7,738 nt of DNA from contig CBFDCQ010000112.1 in the NCBI GenBank assembly GCA_965603355.1, positions 1 through 7,738 of the forward strand, read 5' to 3'. The DNA comes from CBFDCQ01 sp965603355 (lineage in GTDB: Bacteria; Hydrogenedentota; CAZGCA01; CBFDCQ01). Both the position numbers and the translations under genes were made by a program. Under the pieces are notes generated by a model. It saw nothing but the letters and a program-made list of their open reading frames with translations. It did no database searches and had not been told where the DNA came from. Shown here one piece after another: positions 1 through 5,636 of this stretch (position 1 is the first letter of the stretch; every line of letters starts with the position of its first letter).

Positions 1-142
1 TGGCTTTCTTTTTCTTGGCTACCTTTTTCTTCTTGGCCGGTTTCTTTTTCTTGGCAGCCTTTTTCTTCTTGGTGGCTTTCTTTTTGGTGGCTTTCTTTTT
101 CTTGGCTACCTTTTTCTTCTTGGCCGGTTTCTTTTTCTTGGC
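1..142 (-). repeat. Direct duplication inside the Lys/Ala repeat gene
   Basis: Bases 1-55 and 88-142 are identical over 55 bp, an offset of 87 bp or 29 codons. After the match the copies diverge by substitutions and a 3-bp length difference. The synonymous AAG/AAA pattern is shared too, so this is a DNA-level duplication and not just a similar protein composition. Smaller units of 12-15 bp (three or four Lys codons plus a GCC-type pair) recur between and after the copies. The tract probably changes length by in-frame slippage or unequal recombination. Confidence 0.85.
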
Positions 143-208
143 TACCTTCTTCTTGGTGGCTTTCTTTTTCTTGGTAGCCTTCTTCTTAGCGGCTTTCTTC
201 TTTGCCAT
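1..208 (-). CDS. Lysine-rich histone-H1-like repeat protein (partial)
   Basis: The gene reads leftward from ATG at 208-206 and runs off the left edge, so only the first 69 residues are visible. The protein opens MAKKKAAKKKATKKKKATKK and continues as units of three or four lysines followed by a pair drawn from Ala, Thr, Val and Pro. There is no acidic or aromatic residue and no globular domain in the visible part. Such tails are known from bacterial H1-like proteins (Chlamydia Hc-type, Bordetella BpH1-type) and from lysine-rich extensions of HU proteins, which bind DNA non-specifically through charge. DNA compaction is therefore the likely role, by inference. The start is well supported by a purine-rich SD (GGAGGAGGAG) ending 5 nt upstream. 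The missing C-terminus could hold an HU or other domain, or the protein could be repeat throughout. It lies divergent to aroF. Confidence 0.8.
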   Translation of the reverse strand, partial: MAKKKAAKKKATKKKKATKKKVAKKKKPAKKKKVAKKKKATKKKATKKKKAAKKKKPAKKKKVAKKKKA

Positions 209-442
209 ATCTACTCCTCCTCCTGCCAGACGCGCGCTGGGCTCCTCTGGCTACCCAGAGGCCACCCCCTGGGACAACCTAAGCTGCCAGCCGTCGAACC
301 TGGCTCCAAGTATGAACCTCCTTCCACACCACTCATTGGGTCTGTGTCCTCTACCTACCCCACATATAGACGAGAACACGTCGGTATAAAGTGAGAACTT
401 ATTTTCCCCTTTTATGATTTTGCGAATGTTTACCACCTATTA
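209..442 (-). promoter_or_regulatory. Long predicted 5' leader of the H1-like gene
   Basis: If transcription starts about 7 nt after the -10 box at 449-454, the H1-like mRNA has a leader of roughly 230 nt. It contains a hairpin at 244-261 and a near-perfect SD (AAGGAGGT) far upstream of the gene's own start. It also holds a 41-codon ORF from ATG at 336 to TAG at 211-213, whose stop falls 2 nt before the H1-like ATG. I do not recognise a known riboswitch or tRNA. The length and these elements suggest post-transcriptional control, but that is inference. Confidence 0.4.
244..261 (-). other. Hairpin in the H1-like leader
   Basis: CCTCTGG at 244-250 pairs perfectly with CCAGAGG at 255-261 around a 4-nt loop. 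It sits about 35 nt upstream of the H1-like start codon and just before its SD. It has no following T tract, so it is not an intrinsic terminator. It could influence ribosome access or mRNA stability. Confidence 0.45.
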
Positions 443-458
443 GAAAAAAGTTTACCAC
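428..458. promoter_or_regulatory. Pair of 9-bp direct repeats, operator-like
   Basis: GTTTACCAC occurs exactly at 428-436 and 450-458, 22 bp apart, which is about two helical turns. The second copy contains most of the -10 box of the leftward promoter (449-454) and the first lies just past the predicted transcription start. This is the placement of a repressor site, and the same-face spacing fits a protein binding both copies. The regulator is unknown. Confidence 0.45.
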
Positions 459-477
459 AATATCTTGATGTTGTCAA
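449..477 (-). promoter_or_regulatory. Sigma70-type promoter for the H1-like gene
   Basis: On the minus strand, TTGACA (477-472) is a perfect -35 box. It is followed by a 17-bp spacer and TAAACT (454-449), a 4/6 -10 box preceded by TGG, an extended -10. An A tract lies just upstream (484-488 region), as in UP elements. It points at the H1-like gene with no other gene between. Confidence 0.65.
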
Positions 478-654
478 GCCCTTTTTTTCGATATCTTGTT
501 TAAATCGCTGATCTTAATGGCGACGTTAGGTGCGAAATTGAGTTCTTCTTTTGTCCATCTTTTCAGACTGGCGTGCACTCTGGTTTGCCAACACACACAG
601 CATATTGTGCGCACTCGGATCAAAGTCATATATATAGGGTACGGGATAATCCTA
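478..654. other. Intergenic region between divergent promoters
   Basis: This stretch separates the two back-to-back promoters. It is AT-richer than the genes around it. The 8-mer ATATCTTG occurs at 460-467 and 491-498, flanking the leftward -35 box. There are also short palindromes, GTGCGCAC at 607-614 and GGATAATCC at 644-652. I see no convincing gene. Open frames here run across the rightward promoter, lack an SD and have no recognisable composition. Confidence 0.5.
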
Positions 655-683
655 TTGACAATATATCAGCAATTGCATATAAT
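655..683 (+). promoter_or_regulatory. Perfect-consensus sigma70 promoter for aroF
   Basis: TTGACA at 655-660, a 17-bp spacer, then TATAAT at 678-683: both hexamers match the consensus exactly. Transcription should begin near 690, giving a leader of about 47 nt to the aroF GTG at 737. The palindrome GGATAATCC ends 2 bp before the -35 box and might be an operator. The leader is too short for a conventional attenuator, so feedback control probably acts on the enzyme. Confidence 0.8.
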
Positions 684-722
684 AAGGCTGTTTCTGAGGT
701 GGTGGAAGGGAGCGTTCGTATT

Positions 723-729
723 GGAGGAG
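723..729 (+). promoter_or_regulatory. Ribosome binding site that fixes the aroF GTG start
   Basis: GGAGGAG at 723-729 lies 7 nt before GTG at 737. This favours GTG over the in-frame ATG at 749, which has no comparable SD and would remove the first four residues (MIVV) shared with the Thermotoga homologue. Confidence 0.75.
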
Positions 730-736
730 CCACGCC

Positions 737-1750
737 GTGATTGTCGTGATGGCGTCCCGGAATGAAGAGGATATCCAGCGGGTTGTCAAGAAGATTGAGC
801 ACTACGGATACAGGGCGCATCTTATCCGCGGCAGTGATAAGACGGTTGTTGCCGCAGTAGGAGACGAGCGCGGAAAAGCGCGGCTGCAGGTGCTTGAGGC
901 GCTGCCGGGAGTGGAAAGCGTCCTTCCAATCCTGAAACCGTTCAAGCTGGCAGGCCGCGAGGTACATCCGGACAAGACGGTTGTCCGGGTGGGCGACGTT
1001 GAGATCGGCGCCACCGAGGTTGTGGTTTTAGCGGGACCTTGTTCCGTGGAATCGCGTGAACAACTGATGGACATTGCGAAACATGTGAGCGCGGCGGGCG
1101 CGAGAATCCTGCGAGGTGGAGCTTTCAAACCGAGGACATCGCCGTACAGTTTTCAGGGTCTTGCCGAAGAGGGTCTGAAGCTCCTTGCCGAGGCTCGTGA
1201 TGAGACCGGTCTTCTGATTGTCACGGAAGTTTTGTCGGAACAAGACGTGCCGTTAGTGGCGCGATACGCGGACATCCTTCAGGTGGGTGCCAGGAACATG
1301 CAGAATTATGCGTTGCTTAAGAGTCTGGGACAACTGCGCAAGCCGGTCTTCTTGAAGCGGGGCATGATGGCGACGGTGCAGGAGTTTCTGATGTCCGCTG
1401 AGTACCTTCTTGCAAACGGGAACGAAGATGTCATACTCTGCGAACGCGGCATACGGACGTTCGAGACGGAAACGAGGTCAACTCTGGACTTGAACGCGGT
1501 TCCTGTGATACGCTCATTAAGCCATCTGCCGGTTGTGGTTGATCCGAGTCACGGCACCGGCAGATGGGACTTGGTAATACCGATGTCAAAAGCTGCCATC
1601 GCTGCCGGTGCGGACGGTGTTATGGTGGAGGTACATTGCAAGCCCGCCGAAGCATTTTCGGACGGGTACCAGTCGCTGACATGTGAGAACTTCGCGAAAC
1701 TTATGAGCGAGTTGGGGCGAGTAGCGCAGGCTGTCGGGAGGAGCCTGTAG
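737..1750 (+). CDS. aroF: 3-deoxy-7-phosphoheptulonate (DAHP) synthase
   Basis: It condenses phosphoenolpyruvate and erythrose 4-phosphate to DAHP, the cytoplasmic entry step to chorismate and the aromatic amino acids. The 337 residues match the Thermotoga-type class of DAHP synthase. Residues 1 to about 70 form a small ferredoxin-like regulatory domain, which in the T. maritima enzyme mediates Phe/Tyr inhibition. A TIM barrel follows. Visible motifs are AGPCSVE (99-105), RGGAFKPRTSPYSFQG (126-141), LKRG (206-209) and DPSH (269-272). The metal ligands expected for this family fall at Cys102, His272, Glu298 and Asp309, so it should be active. GTG is chosen as start because of the SD at 723-729. 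It is followed after 49 bp by scpB and probably shares its transcript from the promoter at 655-683. The related KDO8P synthases are less likely because they lack the N-terminal domain. Confidence 0.95.
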   Translation: MIVVMASRNEEDIQRVVKKIEHYGYRAHLIRGSDKTVVAAVGDERGKARLQVLEALPGVESVLPILKPFKLAGREVHPDKTVVRVGDVEIGATEVVVLAGPCSVESREQLMDIAKHVSAAGARILRGGAFKPRTSPYSFQGLAEEGLKLLAEARDETGLLIVTEVLSEQDVPLVARYADILQVGARNMQNYALLKSLGQLRKPVFLKRGMMATVQEFLMSAEYLLANGNEDVILCERGIRTFETETRSTLDLNAVPVIRSLSHLPVVVDPSHGTGRWDLVIPMSKAAIAAGADGVMVEVHCKPAEAFSDGYQSLTCENFAKLMSELGRVAQAVGRSL

Positions 1751-1799
1751 GCAGTCAGCGACTCGGACAACCGGTTAGCCGCAAGGGGGTGTATGTGTC

Positions 1800-2378
1800 G
1801 TGGTAGTCAACGGTGCTGTGGAGGAGGGGAAAATCACGTCTACCGAGATCATCTCATCCGTCGACGTGTCGTCAATCATCGAGGCGCTCCTGTTCGTCAG
1901 CGATGAACCGCTGAGTGTGGACAAGCTTCTTGAGGTCTTCGACGGAGTAGACCGGGGAACCGTGTGTCAGATCCTGGAAGAGTTGCGTGTAAAGTTCAAC
2001 AGCAACGGGAAACCGTTTGTCCTGCGCGATGTAAATGGTGGGCTACAGCTCTGCACGGATCCCAGGTACGCTCCATGGATCAGGAAGTTGTCCTCGGTTC
2101 GGGGGGCCTCAAAACTCAGCCGTGCCGCGCTGGAGACCCTGGCAATCGTCGCGTACAAACAGCCGGTTACGCGGGCGGAGATCGAATCCGTACGGGGAGT
2201 CACCTGCACGGGAGTGATCGCGTCATTGCTGGACCGCAAGCTCATCCGGATTGCCGGCAGGCACGATGCGCCCGGTAAACCCCTGCTGTACCGTACCACG
2301 GCGGAGTTCCTGCAGCACTTCGGGCTGAGGTCGGTTGACGACCTACCGAGGATCTCTGAACTTAAGGAACTTTGTTGA
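1800..2378 (+). CDS. scpB: Segregation and condensation protein B
   Basis: ScpB is the winged-helix (kite) subunit of the SMC-ScpA-ScpB condensin, binding ScpA as a dimer and helping organise and separate chromosomes. The 192-residue length is normal. An N-terminal winged helix runs from about residue 24 (SSIIEALLFVSDEPLSVDKL) to about 100. The second holds the family signature LSRAALETLAIVAYKQPVTR at 106-125, continuing AEIESVRGV to 134. The tail carries GKPLLYRTTAEFLQHFGL (159-176), also typical. The GTG start at 1800 has a G-rich SD (AGGGGG, 1784-1789) 10 nt upstream. No good later start exists before the conserved region. ScpA is not encoded in this window. It sits between aroF and the rluB-type gene. 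Confidence 0.93.
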   Translation: MVVNGAVEEGKITSTEIISSVDVSSIIEALLFVSDEPLSVDKLLEVFDGVDRGTVCQILEELRVKFNSNGKPFVLRDVNGGLQLCTDPRYAPWIRKLSSVRGASKLSRAALETLAIVAYKQPVTRAEIESVRGVTCTGVIASLLDRKLIRIAGRHDAPGKPLLYRTTAEFLQHFGLRSVDDLPRISELKELC

Positions 2379-2472
2379 ACCAACGCCCGAGTCCAGCCTC
2401 GCTGAGGGAGCAAACGAACCGTCTGCGGTTTTGTGTTTCCTGCATCTTCCTTGATTCGCGGAAAGACTGATA

Positions 2473-3195
2473 ATGCGTTTGCACAAGTATCTCGCGTTAT
2501 GCGGAGTCGCGTCGCGTCGCGCTGCCGAGACGCTCGTAGCGGAAGGTCGAGTAACCGTTAACGGATACGCTGTGAGCAATGTTCGTCGCGGTGTAGATCC
2601 GGAAGCGGACGACATACGTGTGGACGGCAAGCGAGTCGAACCGGAGGAAAAAGTCTACATCGTGCTCAACAAGCCGACGGGTTACCTGACCACCATGAGC
2701 GATCCCCACGACAGACGAACCGTTTCGGAGCTTGTCGCTGAGATTCCGCAGAGAGTGTTTCCGGTCGGCAGACTCGACATGGACACGCACGGACTGTTGC
2801 TGATGACGAACGACGGCGAGCTGACCTACCACCTGACTCACCCGAAGTTCGAGATCAGCAAGACGTACCACGCGGTGGTTGAGGGCATCGTCAGCGAGGA
2901 AGCGCTCGACAGGCTGCGCTCGGGTGTGCAGTTGTCCGACGGCGTCACGTCCCCGGCACAGGTCCGTCTCATCTCGCGTCGCGGCAGCGAGAGCGCCATC
3001 GAGATCATCATAGCGGAAGGAAAGAAAAGACAGGTTCGACGAATGTGTTCTGCAGTAGGTCATGAGGTGGTCGAGCTAAAGCGCGTTGCGATGGCTGGGC
3101 TGGCGCTCGACGATCTTCCCGCCGGCACGTGGCGCTACCTGTCGGCAGAGGAGATATCCCGATTGCGTCAATTAAGCACTGACGCTGAACAGTAG
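2473..3195 (+). CDS. rluB: 23S rRNA pseudouridine synthase, RluB/RsuA family
   Basis: It converts a specific uridine in rRNA to pseudouridine; RluB acts on U2605 (E. coli numbering) of 23S rRNA. An S4 RNA-binding domain spans about 1-60 (MRLHKYLALCGVASRRAAET). The catalytic domain has NKPTGYLTT (66-74), the motif GRLDMDTHGLLLMTNDG (99-115) with nucleophile Asp102, and EGKKRQVRRMCSAVGHEV (182-199). The 240-residue length fits. ATG 2473 is preceded by GGAAAG about 8 nt upstream. A gap of 94 bp separates it from scpB, a frequent partner. RsuA or RluE/F cannot be excluded by motif alone, but length and scpB linkage favour RluB. It converges with the operon on the other strand, 20 bp between stops. 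Confidence 0.92.
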   Translation: MRLHKYLALCGVASRRAAETLVAEGRVTVNGYAVSNVRRGVDPEADDIRVDGKRVEPEEKVYIVLNKPTGYLTTMSDPHDRRTVSELVAEIPQRVFPVGRLDMDTHGLLLMTNDGELTYHLTHPKFEISKTYHAVVEGIVSEEALDRLRSGVQLSDGVTSPAQVRLISRRGSESAIEIIIAEGKKRQVRRMCSAVGHEVVELKRVAMAGLALDDLPAGTWRYLSAEEISRLRQLSTDAEQ

Positions 3196-3215
3196 TTCCC
3201 TTTCCCGCCCTTCAC

Positions 3216-3365
3216 TTAGAATATCGTGTAGATGAACGGGGCGACGACGCTGGTCTCCGTAAATATTATAAGCAGTCCGAGCAATAGGAGAAAAATGATG
3301 ATCGGCGCGAGCCAGTATTTCTTGCGAGTTCTGAGAAAGATCCAGATTTCCGTAGTTTTACTCAT
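3216..3365 (-). CDS. DUF5989-type small membrane protein
   Basis: Reading the minus strand from ATG at 3365-3363 gives a 49-residue protein ending at TAA (3218-3216). It begins MSKTTEIWIFLRTRKKYWLA, has one hydrophobic helix at about 20-35 (APIIIFLLLLGLLIIF) and ends VVAPFIYTIF. A short N-terminal part with WxFLRxRKKYW, one transmembrane segment and a terminal PFIYT(I/L)F are features I associate with the DUF5989 family, commonly found beside carbamoyltransferase and SxtJ genes. No biochemical function is known to me. AGGAGG (3381-3376) lies 10 nt upstream and overlaps the stop codon of the SxtJ-like gene, so translation is probably coupled. The gap is 14 nt. Likely orientation is positively charged end in the cytoplasm. 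Confidence 0.88.
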   Translation of the reverse strand: MSKTTEIWIFLRTRKKYWLAPIIIFLLLLGLLIIFTETSVVAPFIYTIF

Positions 3366-3379
3366 ATTTGCCCGTCCTC

Positions 3380-3790
3380 CTAGAACTGGTGCTTATAATC
3401 TTCCTTGCGAAACTCCTTCTGCTCGTGCGGTAGCCAGTACGAATCCTCGCGAGACTTGAACCGTATCTTGAGCAGGTCCTTACGGATTAGCCGCGCAATC
3501 AGCCCCATGGGAGTGAATAATATGTAGAAAGTGAGGGTGAGCAGTACACGCGTGTTGACCCAGCCAATCACGCGCGCCACCGCGGTCATGGCTCGCCGCA
3601 GCGGGTAGAGCGCCCGTGGAGCGCTTATCGCAACCACGAGAATCAATGCCGAGCTGCCGCCAAACCACCAGGCCGGCACGGGACCTGACCGGATTGCCTT
3701 GATGGCGGCCAGTACTGCCAGGATAACGGCAAAGACTATTCCGAACGTCCTGGTGTCCCTGATATCCTTTGTTCCGCTCGTCTGGTTCAT
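3380..3790 (-). CDS. SxtJ-family membrane protein
   Basis: This is a 136-residue protein named after SxtJ of saxitoxin clusters, where its role is unresolved. It begins MNQTSGTKDIRDTRTFGIVF. Hydrophobic helices lie at about 15-32, 41-57 and 80-99. An amphipathic basic stretch follows (LIARLIRKDLLKIRFK), then a polar tail with SYWLPHEQKEFRKEDYKHQF; the SYW and terminal QF are typical of the family as I recall it. The start at 3790 has GAGGA about 11 nt upstream. An in-frame ATG at 3802 would add MRRG but has its AGG directly against the start codon. It begins 17 nt after the carbamoyltransferase stop and is followed by the DUF5989 gene. A scaffold or partner for the carbamoyltransferase at the membrane is plausible but inferred. 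Confidence 0.85.
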   Translation of the reverse strand: MNQTSGTKDIRDTRTFGIVFAVILAVLAAIKAIRSGPVPAWWFGGSSALILVVAISAPRALYPLRRAMTAVARVIGWVNTRVLLTLTFYILFTPMGLIARLIRKDLLKIRFKSREDSYWLPHEQKEFRKEDYKHQF

Positions 3791-3807
3791 GCCACGTCGC
3801 ATCCTCG

Positions 3808-5625
3808 TCAATCTGGCGGTAGATCTTTCTGCCAGCCTTCGTACTTCTCGAACCCTGTCTGCGACTTCTTGTCGATGAGAAAATGTCCCATGACAAGGTA
3901 GTCCATCTGCGTGCGCATGAAACAAGTATACGCCTCTTCGGGCGTACATACAATCGGTTCGCCCCGGACGTTGAAAGACGTATTGATGATAACAGGACAG
4001 CCGGTCCGTTCCTTGAAGGTGTTTATCAGATCGTAATACAACGGGTTATCCTCTCTGCTCACGGTCTGAACGCGCGCGGAATAGTTGACATGAGTGACGG
4101 CCGGTATGCTGGACCGTGGGACCTTAAGCTTATCAAGACCCGAGAGCGATTCATGCCCTTCATCGGCGGCAAGTATCTTTTCCGAGGCGACCGGCGCTAC
4201 GAGCAGCATGTAAGGGCTGTCATGGTCAATCTCAAAGTACTCGCGAACGTCTTCTCGAAGCACGGTTGGCGCGAACGGTCGGAACGACTCGCGGAACTTG
4301 ATCTTCCTGTTGATAAGGGACTGCATCTGCGGTGACCGCGCGTCGCCTATTATACTGCGCGAACCGAGCGCGCGCGGACCGAACTCGAGCCGACCCTGGA
4401 ACCAGCCGACGACTTTCCGTTCCGCGATGAGCTCGGCTGCGCGTTTGAGGAGTACTTCTTCCTCGAGCTTCTCATATGGCACGTCGTTCTCTCGCAGGAA
4501 ACGCTCAATCTCCCCGTCTGTAAACGATGGGCCAAGGTACGTCGCCTTTTGAAGCCGGGCGGCGCTTGACGCCGTGCGTTGGTTCCCAAGGTAGCGGTAC
4601 CAGATGAACAGGGCGGTACCGAGAGCGCCGCCGGCATCGCCGGCGCCGGGCTGGATCCAGATGTCCTCGAACGGACCTTCGCGAAGAATTCTGCCGTTCG
4701 CCACACAATTGAGCGCCACGCCGCCTGCGAGGCACAGGTTGCGCTGGCCAGTCATCCTGTGGACGTGGCGCACCATACGCATCACGATCTCCTCGGTTAC
4801 TGCCTGGACGGACCGCGCCATGTCCATTTCGCGCTGTGTGATCTCGGTGTCCGGTTCCCGTGGCGGACCGCCGAACAGCTTCGCGAACCGGCGGTTCGTC
4901 ATCGTGAGACCCGCACAGTAGTTGAAGTATTTCATATTGAGCCGGAACGAACCGTCCTCTTTCAAATCCACGAGATTATCGAGGATAAGGTCGACGTATT
5001 TCGGCTCGCCGTAAGGAGCGAGTCCCATCAGTTTGTACTCGCCGGAGTTCACCCTAAAGCCGGTGAAATAGGTGAAAGCTGAATAGAGCAAACCGAGCGA
5101 GTGCGGGAAATGGATCTCGGCACGTATTTCGATCTCAGCGCCGCTGGCCACGCCCCACGTTGCAGTCGCCCATTCACCCACACCGTCCATGGTCAGGAAG
5201 GCCGCCTCGTCGAACGGCGATGGGTAGAACGCCGAGGCCGCGTGCGACTCGTGATGCGAGGTGAAAACCATTTCACCATCGTACCCGAGCTTCTTTCTGA
5301 TCAGATCGCCCATGAACAACTTCTCTTTCAGCATCAGCGGCATAGCCTTCAAGAACGACCTTATCCCCAAGGGAGCATACGCGGCGTAAGTTTGGACCAG
5401 CCGCTCGAACTTCAGGAACGGTTTCTCGTAGAAACCAACCAGATCAAGATCATCCAGTGTGATGCCTGCCTCGCGAAGACAGTAGTCTATGGCGTTCTGC
5501 GGAAAGCTCGGATCGTGTTTCTTGCGCGTGAAGCGTTCCTCTTGTGCGGCGGCGATGATCTCGCCGTCCATCACAAGACAGGCTGCGCTGTCATGGTAAA
5601 AGGCTGAAATGCCGAGAATGTTCAT
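3808..5625 (-). CDS. O-carbamoyltransferase, NodU/CmcH/TobZ family
   Basis: These enzymes make carbamoyl-adenylate from carbamoyl phosphate and ATP and pass the carbamoyl group to a hydroxyl, as in Nod factor, cephamycin, tobramycin and saxitoxin biosynthesis. The protein is 605 residues, normal for the family. The Kae1-like ATPase-fold domain starts MNILGISAFYHDSAACLVMD. It carries HHESHAASAFYP (124-135), with the metal-binding His residues, MDGVGEW (146-152), YKLMGLAPYGEP (197-208) and LAGGVALNCVANGRI (299-313). The C-terminal YrdC-like domain has GWFQGRLEFGPRALGSRSII (407-426), ESFRPFAPTVL (446-456) and NTSFNVRGEPIV (548-559). Key motifs are intact, so it should be active. ATG 5625 is preferred: AAGGA lies 7 nt upstream and MNILGIS is the family start. 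A GTG at 5640 would overlap the preceding stop. The acceptor cannot be read from sequence. Confidence 0.95.
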   Translation of the reverse strand: MNILGISAFYHDSAACLVMDGEIIAAAQEERFTRKKHDPSFPQNAIDYCLREAGITLDDLDLVGFYEKPFLKFERLVQTYAAYAPLGIRSFLKAMPLMLKEKLFMGDLIRKKLGYDGEMVFTSHHESHAASAFYPSPFDEAAFLTMDGVGEWATATWGVASGAEIEIRAEIHFPHSLGLLYSAFTYFTGFRVNSGEYKLMGLAPYGEPKYVDLILDNLVDLKEDGSFRLNMKYFNYCAGLTMTNRRFAKLFGGPPREPDTEITQREMDMARSVQAVTEEIVMRMVRHVHRMTGQRNLCLAGGVALNCVANGRILREGPFEDIWIQPGAGDAGGALGTALFIWYRYLGNQRTASSAARLQKATYLGPSFTDGEIERFLRENDVPYEKLEEEVLLKRAAELIAERKVVGWFQGRLEFGPRALGSRSIIGDARSPQMQSLINRKIKFRESFRPFAPTVLREDVREYFEIDHDSPYMLLVAPVASEKILAADEGHESLSGLDKLKVPRSSIPAVTHVNYSARVQTVSREDNPLYYDLINTFKERTGCPVIINTSFNVRGEPIVCTPEEAYTCFMRTQMDYLVMGHFLIDKKSQTGFEKYEGWQKDLPPD

Positions 5626-5636
5626 ACTCTGTTCCT

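Noticed and set aside
290..308. GGTTCGA-like motif on the minus strand resembling a tRNA T-loop
   Set aside because: No acceptor stem, D arm or anticodon arm can be built around it.
15..389. Rightward open frame rich in Phe/Leu (AFFFLVAFF pattern)
   Set aside because: It is the reverse strand of the Lys/Ala repeat gene; AAG/AAA Lys codons read as CTT/TTT. The minus-strand frame has a proper start and SD, this one does not.
251..436. Leftward 61-codon frame starting at GTG 436
   Set aside because: Its start is only about 6 nt from the predicted transcription start, it has no good SD, and the sequence shows no recognisable pattern. It lies inside the probable leader.
496..765. Rightward 89-codon frame
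   Set aside because: It runs through the perfect aroF promoter and overlaps the aroF start in another frame, with no SD.
2417..2430. AACCG-TCTG-CGGTT hairpin followed by T-rich sequence between scpB and rluB
   Set aside because: The stem is only 5 bp and the T run is interrupted (TTGTGTTT), too weak to call a terminator.
2497..3063. Long leftward frame opposite the rluB-type gene
   Set aside because: Antisense shadow of a gene with intact family motifs; no SD and no recognisable protein features.
3480..3953. 157-codon leftward frame overlapping SxtJ-like and carbamoyltransferase genes
   Set aside because: It overlaps two genes with clear family features and lacks the hydrophobic pattern and start signals that support those.
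5101..5607. 168-codon rightward frame opposite the carbamoyltransferase
   Set aside because: Antisense shadow of the conserved N-terminal domain; no promoter, SD or recognisable motif.
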